This document shows positions 42,480 to 53,084 of a DNA stretch of 64,000 bases, one piece after another. The notes beneath the pieces are model-generated. The model was not told where the DNA came from, did no database searches, and was given only the letters and a program-made list of their open reading frames with translations. The position numbers were made by a program, and so were the translations under genes. Origin of the DNA: Agapanthus africanus (taxonomy: Eukaryota > Streptophyta > Magnoliopsida > Asparagales > Amaryllidaceae). The first letter of the stretch is position 1. Each line of letters begins with the position of its first letter. The DNA lies in contig JASDDO010000001.1 in assembly GCA_030015575.1 (NCBI GenBank), forward strand, positions 142,743,988 to 142,807,987. Reading direction: 5' to 3'.

Positions 42480-45228
42480 CTTTGGTAGCATCGTTGGTAG
42501 CGATATATTCAGCCTTTATCGTCTAGTTTGCCAAGGTATTTAGCTTGGAACTCTTCCAACATATTGTCCCTCCACTGAGGGTAAAAACAAAACCCGTGAC
42601 TGACTTTCAGTCGGCCTTATCACTCTGGGAGCTGGAATTGATAAAGGACTCCCACTGGAGTACACCGTTACCAAACCCCAAGAACATTTCTTCAGTGCTT
42701 CTCAAGTACTTAAGAATGTCCTACACAGCTGTCAAGTGATTCTCCGAAGATCCGATTGATTTCTGATCACTACACCTAGTGTGTCAGCTATATCTGGTCT
42801 GGTACATAACATCACATACATGATAGAGCCTACTGCCGAAGCATAAGGTATCCCTTGCATGCGAGCTCTCTCCAAATCAGTCTCAGGAGACATCTTTTTG
42901 GAGAGAGTGATTCCTGAGTAAGTGGGCGAACCACCACGCTTGGAATCCTCTATACTAAACCCCTTTAGAAAGGTGTTAATGTACCTGGATTTAGGACACT
43001 CCCAACATCCTCTTAGATCTATCAGCATAGATCATAATCCACAAGATGTAGTAGGTATCATCCAGATCTTCCATGGAGAATCCACGTGATAAGAGGCGCT
43101 TGACCGAGTGTAGCATAGGAAACTATTTCCTATCAAGAGTATGTTATCTACGTACAATACGTGGAAGACAACCTTACTCTCTACAACCTTCTTGTATATA
43201 CGAGGTTCATCTACCTTTTTGATGAAATCAAACTCTTTGACTGCCATATCAGATGTTCCAACTCCGAGATGCGTGCTTTAATCCTGATGGACTTAAGCAT
43301 AGGCACTGGAGAAAAGGTTTCATCATAATCCACACTTGGTTGAATGACGAGAACCTTTTACTATAAGTCTATCTTTAAAAGTCTTTACTTTTCCATTTAC
43401 ACCAAGAATCTTCTCAAGATCCACCTGCTCCCGATGGATTTTACCCCTTAAGGTGCAACATTCAAAGTCATACTTTGTTGGTGTACATGGATTCCATCTC
43501 TGATTGCATAGCATCCAGCCATTTCATAGAGTCCCCACTCGTGATGGCCTGCCTGAACCAGGTTGAGTCATCATCTACCATGATGCAATCCTCGCTCTCA
43601 CCGTCACCGAGGAAACCGTAGTATCTCTCAGGTGGATGAGGAACCCTACCAGATTCACGGAGAGGCTGAGGTTCGTCGAAGACTATTGAATCCTTTGGTT
43701 TCACCAAATCATCAGCTGTTAGTTTGTCCAGCTAGAACTCCTTCCAGTTCTACCTAATGTCCATAAATTTCTTCATAAGAAATTCCTTTTCTAAAAAGGT
43801 GGCATGCTGAGAAACAAAACACATTTTGCTCCTCAGTGTGGTAGAAGATATACCCTCGCAAATGTTCGAGATATCCAACAAACTTACAGAACTGACCTTG
43901 CCTCGAGTTTATCCGGATTTTGCTTTTCAACATAGGCCGGACAACCCCATATCTTAACTCGTTTAAGACATGGTCTCTTCCCATACCATATCTCATATGG
44001 AGCGGTAGGCACTGATTTGGATGGAACCCCATTCAATAGGTATGCAGCTTCTCAAGTGCATAACTCCAAAAGGAAACAGGCAACTCAACAGTACTCATCA
44101 TAGAGCGCACCATATCTCATAGGGTGCGATACCTCTGCCCCGATACATTGTTATACTGTGGTGTATACGAAGGAGTAAGATGAGAGAGAATCCTATTCTC
44201 TGTTTAGAAAATCCAGAAACTCCATGCCCAAGTATTCGCCTCCCCGATCTCATCGAAGGACATAATACTTCTACCCGTCTGGTTCTTAACTTCAAGCTTA
44301 TATTCCTTGAATTTCTCAAAAGTTTCAGACTCGTGTTTCAACAAGAACACATGTCCGAATCTTGAGAGATAGTCGATGAATGTAATGAAGTACAAAGAAC
44401 CAACCCTGGCATTTGTAGACATAGGACCGTATACATCATCATGTATCCATCCCAAGATTTCAGCAACTCTTTCTCTGTTTCCAGTAAACGGAGTATTTGA
44501 TCATTTTACCTTTGAGACAAGACGTGCAAGTATCATAAGATGAAAATTCGAACAGATTCTCATATTCATCCTTATGTAACTTAGCTAGTCGTGTCGCATT
44601 GATATGACCTAGTCTATTATGCCCCAAGAAAAATTCGTTCATTTCTGAACTACTTCTCTTGTGTATGTTCCACATACTTTGAACTGTGGTTTGATCTAGA
44701 ATATAGATGTCATTACATAACGTGCCTGATCCAATCAACTCTTGATTTAGGAAAATGTTCACAACATTATCCGCCAATACAAAATTATATCATTTTTTAA
44801 CTGAATAAAGAAACTGATGTAATGTTGTATATCAGGTTCGACATGTAATAACATTTGTTCAGAATCAATGTATTAATACAAGGTGATCTATACCAACTGT
44901 TTTAGCTGCAACAATTGCACCATTCTTTAACACTTAGAGACATATCACCTAATCTCAGTTCTCTACCTTTCTGTAGCCCATGTAACAGATTACATATGTG
45001 GGATCCTGATCCGGTATCTCATACCTAGGACGTAGAGGATACTGAGAAACAATTCTTGATAATGAACACACCCGAAGAATATGCATCAACATGCTCATTC
45101 CTTGATTGGGTTGCGTGGAAATCCGGATATTCCCCTATTTCCTGCTCGGACTTATAACAATTATAAGATAGAGCGGAACCAACGTTTCCCAGCACAACAT
45201 AATAAGCAGGTTCGGTCAAAACACCCAT
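42480..45228 (-). pseudogene. Copia element B polyprotein (RH-RT-INT-PR), decayed
   Basis: Reading right to left: start ATG at 45228 (homologous to 21069 of element A), protease core DTGSGSHIC around 45000 in a shifted frame, integrase zinc region with LGHNRLGHI and CTSCLKGK (44460-44777), integrase core with GPMSTNARVGS and FITFIDYLSRFGHV (44204-44455), C-terminal integrase (43754-44032), RT start EAMQSEMESMYTNKV-like (43468-43707), RT with YVDN in place of YVDD (43032-43247), and RH connection (42732-43028). Many stops and frameshifts. No gag before the protease. Clearly non-functional. Confidence 0.88.
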
Positions 45229-45334
45229 ATTATTATCTTGATTAAGGCATGTTACGGTCGCTACCGGGAGAGAGAGAGAGAAAAAACACTCGGCGTATGC
45301 TCTTACAAGATCAGATTGGTTATTATTTTATCTA

Positions 45335-48236
45335 TGTCACGCCCCGCTTCCCAGTATACGGGCAGAGGACGCGACGAGACCGCTATGTATTTATTGTGAA
45401 GTAAATACGCTAAGCGTATCTAAACAATATAAAAGTAAAATCACAAGAGACAGATAAAATAAAATAGCAACATTATTTATTCACATTCTTTCTGTACAAT
45501 ACATGGAAAGTAAATACAACTGAAATAAAGCAATGCCTAAATAATGGCAGAAATGAAAAGTACTGAAATGGAAAGTGTACAATGAACTAGAGCTCGGGGT
45601 CTTCACTGAATTGGTCCAAGTCTTCACTCGTGGGCTCGATCTCTGACGTGTCCAGATCACCTGACGACATTCAAAGAAGAAAGAAAGAGAATGTCGTCAG
45701 TGAACAGATCGTTCGGTAAGTCCCAAAGATAAGGGAGAAGTAGAATAGACAGAATAAGAAGGTAGCTTTTAAAGTTGTAGTATATTGTTATAATATTGTG
45801 TTAACGCTGTTGTTTGTAGCTTGGTACAGAAGGATGCCAATGTATACGAGAGGGGTCTCTATATGCTAGAGACCAGGGCAAACGGAATATAGAGTACAAG
45901 GCTCCGTTAGAAAGCCTGGAAAAATAACAATTGGATACAGTTAGGTGTCTTAAATCTTGCAGTCTCGTGCCACTTTTAACACTTTCCGTACCAGTCTACC
46001 TTTTAATCCCCGTGTTATCTTGATTGTATTATTGTATTGTATTGCAACTTGAATTGTCTTGTAATATAGATTATATAATTGGATGACTTGCCGAAACTAT
46101 GATATCAGTAAATGGATGTAACTGTAAGATCATGTAAATGGATGTAACTGGAGAATCATGTAAATAGAATGTATATCCATGGTTCGGTTCAGTCAAGTTG
46201 TATAAATTGATAGATTGAATATATGGAATAATGGATTCATGTTGAATTGTAATATTGTAAATTGTACTTGAATCATATTCAAGTCAGATTATAAAGAGAC
46301 TCATCTAAGTCAGACAATTAGAAAAGTAAATTGAAGTCCTGATTGTTTTGATGTTATCGGTAACCGCTGCATATGGGCGGCAGGATTTGTGTCTTTTTCA
46401 AAGACGATTACCGTGTTGATAACACCGTTGTTAAGTTATCTACCTTAGATAGGCAAGCACCCACTTCTCCGGCTCCCTGAGGCTCAAGAGATTGATCCCG
46501 CTTAAACCTATGTTTACTAGGGTCCTTAGGGTAATTTATAGAATTTGAGGGGGTTTATGTAAAAATACTTTTCTATAGTTTTCAAAATACTCCCCAAGTA
46601 TTTAGTTATCGTCTTTAGAGTTGCAATAAATGTAGATTTTATACATATGCCATTTCTATTGAGAATAACCTAATTTTCATAATATATGGTATTAAAGTGT
46701 AATATTAAACTTGTATGGATTTCATGGTGTTTTAATGTAAACTAATTCTTGTGATTTTTGAAAAGAGTTGTAATATTTATATTCTTACAAGATAGATCTT
46801 TTAATGTTACATATATATATATGTATTTATATAAAAATAATTTTAATATATATATTATAATTCGAAAAATCTCATTTTCTTAAAATGTCGTATTTTAAAT
46901 CTTTCGAGACTTAATGCTCCTTGCGGAGGTCTGCATCTCCCACTACTAAGACCGAGGATGTGCGATAATCCGCACCATCCCGAACGGGTTCCCCAAATGG
47001 GTTGTAGCGGCGCTTTGCAAAGATTTGTATAAATACTAAATCATTAAGAAAAATGGTTTTATAAGTAATGGTATTTATTTGTAAAAATGTCGTTTTCCCG
47101 TATTCTATGTTCCCGAGGGTATTGTGCTATGTTGCATATGATTGTGTGAGGATGTAGGTCATTACCTCGTGATCTACTTAAAAGTATAGCAAGGTTTTCA
47201 TGGTTTTAAATGTAGAAATAAAACTATATGGTAGTTTAATGAAAAAAATACGGTAAAATGGAAATAGCAATTACTTTTGATATAGAACTTGTTTAATATG
47301 ATTAGTTAGTGTTTAATAGTCAACATGTATTGGTTTATCAAGATTGTATTAAAGGAAAAATGAGATTTTAGGAAGAACCGAATCGGAAATCGGATTTGTT
47401 CCGATTCTGTCGGGTTTTAGAATTTCGTATTTTAAGAAAGAGTAGAGAAGGGAGAAGGTGGGACTTATGGGTTTAGTTAATATAGGAGAGGAAGGGGAGA
47501 CGAGAGGAGTCGACGGTGCGTCATTTCGTCGCCGGGAGTTCCTAGGATCGTCGTCGGAAGATGGCCGGAAAATTCACCGGAGCTTCGTCTTTCACTCACA
47601 ACGATTGCACACTAGAGTTTCTAGGGATTTCTTGAGAGTTGGCTCAGAGTTTTGCGGTGAGGGGGTAGTGTTTAAGGATGGTTAGGCTAGGATTACGGTA
47701 GATGAAGAGTTTAAATTGAAAAAAATGTAAAAATATATTAAAATTCATTAAAAAAATGGAGTAAATGGGGATTTCAAAGGTCTCTGGAACCGATCTGGGG
47801 AAATGAAGTGTGCAGGGGGGTAGGGAAGATCAAAATCCAGAATTTTCATTCAGGGGACTCGGCGGTCCGGCCGAGTCCGACCGGCGGCGCCGGCCGACTC
47901 GGCCGAGTCCGATGATCGGGAGGGCCGCCGTCGGTAGGGTAACTCACTGGTGCATTAACATTTGTGGTTGTAGTGGGGTTTTATGGTTTTAGCACGTGTT
48001 GACTGTTGGACTTCTAAAAACTCAAAACAAAATAATATTAAAAATAATGTGGGGTATAAGATTTGAACTCTGGTGGCTTGGTTCAGCATTGCAAGGTATT
48101 ACCAATGAGCTACAAGCTCCTTCTTGTAATTAAATTGCTAATTAGTTACTTATCTTGTGCTCAGGAAATAAATACTCCTTTATGAATTTTGAAAAATTTT
48201 GTATAGAAAATTGTATAGGAATTTAGGGTTGTTACA
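45335..48236 (-). repeat. LTR 1 of the tandem array (3' side)
   Basis: 2902 bp; minus strand TGTAACAACCC to GGGGCGTGACA. tRNA-like module at 48055-48120, GC-palindrome cluster 47855-47934. A deletion of about 13 bp near 47680 removes the TATA box found in the other two LTRs, and the GTAAGT motif is mutated (47463-47468). Confidence 0.9.
48055..48120 (-). other. tRNA-like A/B-box module, LTR 1
   Basis: Minus strand TAGCTCATTGG (48102-48112) and GTTCAAATC (48060-48068), 33 bases apart. Confidence 0.5.
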
Positions 48237-48351
48237 TTCTACCCTCCTTAAAAAAATTTCGTCCTCGAAATTTGTAAAGGAAAGTGTAACAGATTCAAGA
48301 AAAGTTTGGTGACTGGAGTATAGATAGTGTATAACAAGGTGGTGAAAGAGT

Positions 48352-48983
48352 TTAAAAATGTGAAAAAGGCTTACCGGTGTTACCTTGACCTACAGTCTCG
48401 GCTTCTACGGCTGCTAAGGTGGAGGCTTGGCGTCTCGGCATATTTTTCTGTGTATGCCGATACATTGATGCCTGACTAGGTAGAGGTGGTCCATGTGAAG
48501 ATGGTGCTGGGAGTGCAAGACTAGGTGCAGGAGTCTGGATAGCTGGCTGCTGCGGGTAGATGGTGGGTGTGTAAGCTGATTTGCGTCTATAGGGACAATT
48601 TCCAATTCTATGATTGGATGCGCCACAAACTTGGCACAAGCCTTTTGCGCTCCTACAGTCCTTCCACAAGTGTCCCTTTCTCTGGCAGTAGTGGCAGAAG
48701 TGTGGACTCAACTGGTTAATTGTTTCCTTCTGTCTCTTGGGTTTGCAGGTTAGGTAGTGTAGGCTCCTCTTACCATCTGGGTGGCAGAGCGCTTTACACC
48801 GTGTGCTTCTGCTTCTGATCGGTTCACTAATATAGCAGTCTGCTGCTGCAGTCCAATCAGGATACTTCGGATTTCTTCAAGCAGAACCATCTGCTAGTTG
48901 GGTGGAGCAGGAACGGCAGGTGTGATTGGTAGTGGAGGTGGAGTGTTGTTGAAGTTGGTGCTGGTGTTGTTTGGGGAATCCAT
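48352..48983 (-). pseudogene. Mini-gag with two zinc knuckles, interior 1
   Basis: Starts MDSPNNTSTNFNNTPPPLP at 48983. A helical stretch VLLEEIRSILIGLQQQTAIL follows, then a basic part and a Cys/His region in the ORF 48711-48352: CHYCQRKGHLWKDC and CQVCGASNHRIGNC, both CX2CX4HX4C knuckles, then a Pro/Ser-rich tail. A stop (TAG) after about 29 codons, a second stop and a one-base deletion relative to interior 2 break the frame. No capsid domain is seen between the start and the knuckles, so the protein was probably a short nucleic-acid-binding gag remnant. No pol. Confidence 0.7.
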
Positions 48984-49195
48984 AACCTTGAAGAAAAATT
49001 TAGGTTGGGACAGATTCAAGTACATGAAATGATAAGATTCAAGGAATATGAAATTGTAAGATTCAAGGAACATGAATTGTAAAGAATGTTTTAGTTGCTG
49101 GTTCTTGTGTTATATTGCTTAGGTTGTTCACGCAGAATAGAACTGTATAGTATGGTTCTATACAGCTCTGACATGCATGGGCCACCAACAAAACC

Positions 49196-50688
49196 TGTCA
49201 CGCCCCGCTTCCCAGTATACGGGCAGAGGACGCGACGAGGCCGCTACGTATTCACTGTGAAGTAAATACGCTAAGCGTATCTAAGTAATATATAAGTAAA
49301 ATCACAAGAGACAAGATAAAATAAAACAACAATTTTATTTATTCACATTCTTTCTGTACAATATATGGAAAATAAATACAACTGAAATAAAGCAATACTT
49401 AAACAATGGCAGAAATGAAAAGTACTGAAATGGAAAGTGTACAATGAACTAGAGATCGGGATCTTCACTGAATTGGTCCAAGTCTTCACTCGTGGGCTCG
49501 ATCTCTGACGTGTCCAGATCGCCTAATGACATTCAAAGAAGAAAGAAAGAGAATGTCGTCAGCGAACAGATCGCTCGGTATGTCCCAAAGATAAGGGAGA
49601 AGTAGAATAGACAGAATAATAAGGTAGCTTTTAAAGTTGTAGTATATTGTTATAATATTGTGTTAACGCTGTTGTTTGCTTGGTACAGAAGGATACCAGT
49701 GTATACGAGAGGGGTCTCTATATGCTAGAGACCAGGACAAACGGAATATAGAGTTACAAAGATCCGTTAGAAAGCCCGAAACAACGGCAATTGGATATGG
49801 TTAGGTTTCTTAAATCTTGCAGTCTCGTGCCACTTTTAACACCTTCGTATCGGTCTACCCCTTAAACCCCGTGTTATCTTGGTTGTATTGTTGTATTGTA
49901 TTGCAACTTGAATTGTCTTGTAATATAGATTGTATAATTGGATGACTTGCCGAAATCATGATATCAGTAAATGGATGTAACTGTATAATCATGTAAATGG
50001 ATGTAACTAGAGAATCATGTAAATGGAATGTATATCCATGGTTCGGTTCGGTCAAGTTATATAGATTGATAGATTGAATATATGGAATAATGTATTCATG
50101 GATTCATGTTGAATTGTAATATTGTAGATTATAAATTGTAGACTGTACTTGAATCATATTCAAGTCAGATTATAAAGAGACTCATCTGAGTCAGACAATT
50201 AGAAAAGTAAATTGAAGTCCTGATTGTTTTGATGTTATCGGTAACCGCTGCACATGGGCGGCAGGATTTGTGTCTTTTTCAAAGACGATTACCGTGTTGA
50301 TAACACCACTGTTAAGTTGTCTACCTTAGATAGGCAAGCTCTCACTTCTCCGGCTCCCTGAGGCTCAAGAGATTGGTCCCGCTTAAACCTATGTTTACTA
50401 GGGTCCTTCGGGTAATTTATAGAACTTGAGGGGGTTTATGTAAAAATACTTTTCTATAGTTTTCTAAATACTCCCAAAGTATTTAGTTATCGTCTTTAGA
50501 GTAGTAATAAATGTGGATTTTATACATATGCCATTTCTATTGAGAATAACCTAATTTTCATAATATATGGTATTAAAGTGTAATATTAAACTTGTATGTA
50601 TTTCATGGTATTTTAATGTAAACTGATTCTTATGATTTTTGAAAAGAGTTGTAATATTTATATTCTTACAAAATAGATCTTTTAATGT

Positions 50689-50733
<45 letters not shown>

Positions 50734-52124
50734 AATATATATATTATAATTCTAAAAATCTCATTTTCTTAAGATGTCGTATTTTAAATCTTTCGAGACC
50801 GAATGCTCCTTGCGGAGGTCTGCATCTCGCATTACTAAGCCCGAGGATGTGTGATAATCCGCACCATCCCGAACGGGTTCCCTATATGGGTTGTAGCGGC
50901 GCTTTGCAAAGATTTGTATAAATACTAAATCATTAAGAAAAATGGTTTTATAAGTAATGGTATTTATTTGTAAAGAAGTCGTTTTCCTGTATTCTATGTT
51001 CCTGAGGGTATTGTGCTATGTTTCATATGAGTATGTGAGGAGGTAGGTCATTACCTCGTGATCTACTTAAAAGTATAGCAAGGTTATGATGGTTTTAAAT
51101 GTAGAAACGAAACTATATGGTAGTTTAATGAAAAAAATATAGTAAAATGGAAATAGCAATTATTTTTGATATAGAACTTGTTTAATATTATTAGTTAGTG
51201 TTTAATAGTCAACATGTATTGGTTTAGCAAGATTGTATTAAAGGAAAAATGAGATTTTAGGATGAACCGAATCGGAAATCGGATTTGTTCTGATTCCGTC
51301 GGGTTTTAGAATTTCGTATTTTCAAAAAGAGTAGAGAAGGGGGAAGGTGGGACTTACGGGTTTAGTTAACAGAGGAGAGGAAGGGGAGACGAGAGGAGTC
51401 GACGGTGCATTGTTTCGTCGCCGGGAGTTTCTAGGATCGTCGTCGGAAGATGGCTGGAAAATTCGCCGGAGCTTCGCATTTCGCTCACTTCGATTGCATA
51501 CTAGAGTTTCTAGGGATTTCTTGAGAGTTGGCACAGAGCTTTGTGGTGAGGGGGTAGTATTTAGGGGTGGTATTTATAGGGTCAGGCTAGGGATAAAGTA
51601 GATGAAGAGTTTAAATTGAAAAAATATTAAAATATATTAAAATTCATTAAAAAATGGAGTAAATGGGGATTTGAAAGGTCTCTGGAACCGATCTGGGGAA
51701 ATGAAGTGTGCAGGGGGGTAGGGAAGATCAAAAGCCAGAATTTTCATTCAGGGGACTCGGCGGTCCGCCGACCGACTCGGTCGATCCCGGCCGAGTCCGG
51801 TGATCGAGAGGGCCGCCGTCGGTAGGGTAACTCACTGGTGCATTAACACTTGTGGTTGTAGTGGGGTTTTATGGTTTTAGCACGTGTTGACTCTTGGACT
51901 TCTAAAAATTCAAAACAAAATAATATTAAAAATAATGTGGGGTATGGGATTTGAACTCTGGTGGCTTGGTTCAGCAGTGCAAGGTATTACCAATGAGCTA
52001 CAAGCTCCTTCTTGTAATTAAATTGCTAATTAGTTATTTATCTTGTGCTCAGGCAATAAATACTCTTTTATGAATTTTGAAAAATTTTGTACAGAAAATT
52101 GTATAGGAATTTAGGGTTATTACA
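49196..52124 (-). repeat. LTR 2 of the tandem array (middle)
   Basis: 2929 bp. It contains a (TA)n expansion at 50694-50727 that the other LTRs lack, a TATA box (51571-51579, minus-strand CTATAAATA), an intact CCCGTAAGT motif (51352-51359) and a tRNA-like module. Confidence 0.9.
51943..52008 (-). other. tRNA-like A/B-box module, LTR 2
   Basis: Minus strand TAGCTCATTGG (51990-52000) and GTTCAAATC (51948-51956), 33 bases apart. Confidence 0.5.
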
Positions 52125-52244
52125 TTCTACCCTCCTTATAAAAATTTCATCCTCGAAATTTGTAAAAGGAAAGTGTAACGGATTCAAGAAAAGTTTTGTG
52201 ACTGGAGTATAGATAGTTTATAACAAGGTGGTGCAAGGGTTTAA

Positions 52245-52872
52245 AAATGTGAAAAAGGATTACCGGTGTAATCTTGACCTCCAGTCTCGGCTTCTACGGC
52301 TGCTAAGGTGGAGGCTTGGCATCTCGGGACATTTTTCTGTGTATGCCGGTACATTGATGCCTGACTAGGTAGAGGTGGTCCATGTGGAGATGGTGCTGGG
52401 AGTGAAGACTAGGTGCAGGAGTCTAGATAGCTGGCTGCTGCGGGTAGATGGTGGGTGTGTGAGCTGATTTGCGTCTATAGGGACAGTTTCCAATTCTATG
52501 ATTGGATGCGCCACAAACTAGGCGCAAGCCTTTTGCGCGCCTACAGTCCTTCCACAAGTGTCCCTTTCTCTGGCAGTAGTAGCAGAAGAGTGGACTCAAC
52601 TGGTTAATTGTTTCCTTTTGTCTCTTGGGTTTTGCAGGTTAGGTAGTGTAGGCTCCTCTTGCCATCTGGGTGGCAGAGCGCTTTACACCATGTGTTTCTG
52701 CTTCTGATCAGTTCACTAATATAGCAGTCTGTTGCTGCAGTCCAATCAGGATACTTCGGATTTCCTCAAGCAGAACTATCTGCTCGTTGGGTGGAGCATG
52801 ATCAGCAGGTGTGATTGGTAGTGGAGGTGGAGTATTGTTGAAGTTGGTGTTGGTGTTGTTTGGGGAATCCAT
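52245..52872 (-). pseudogene. Mini-gag with zinc knuckles, interior 2
   Basis: Start ATG at 52872. The first stop of interior 1 is a Glu codon here (PPNEQIVLLEEIRSIL), and the one-base deletion is absent, so KPKRQKETINQLSP runs on into CYYCQRKGHLWKDC. A TAA in the middle is shared by both interiors, and a further TGA-type change (ILVN, then stop) is private. The second knuckle has lost its first Cys (LRLVCGASNHRIGNC). Decayed, but the better guide to the ancestral layout. Confidence 0.65.
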
Positions 52873-53084
52873 AACCTTGAAGAAAAATTTAGGTTAGGAC
52901 GGATTCAAGTACATGAAATGATAAGATTCAAGGAATATAAAATTGTAAGATTCAAGGAACATGAATTGTAAAGAATTTTTTAGTTGATGGTTCTTGTATT
53001 ATATTTCTTAGGTTGTTCACGCAGAACAGAACTGCATAGTATGGTTCTATACAGTTCTGACCTGCATGGGCCACCAACAAAACC

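Noticed and set aside
44821..44900. Possible extra insertion within element B near the protease
   Set aside because: The AT-rich stretch aligns poorly with element A, but there is no TSD or terminal motif; ordinary decay is enough.
47458..47685. Similar plus-strand ORFs in the three array LTRs (also 51347-51601 and 55220-55474)
   Set aside because: Shared only because LTRs are duplicates, and antisense to the element. They overlap the transcribed, exon-like part of the LTR on the other strand.
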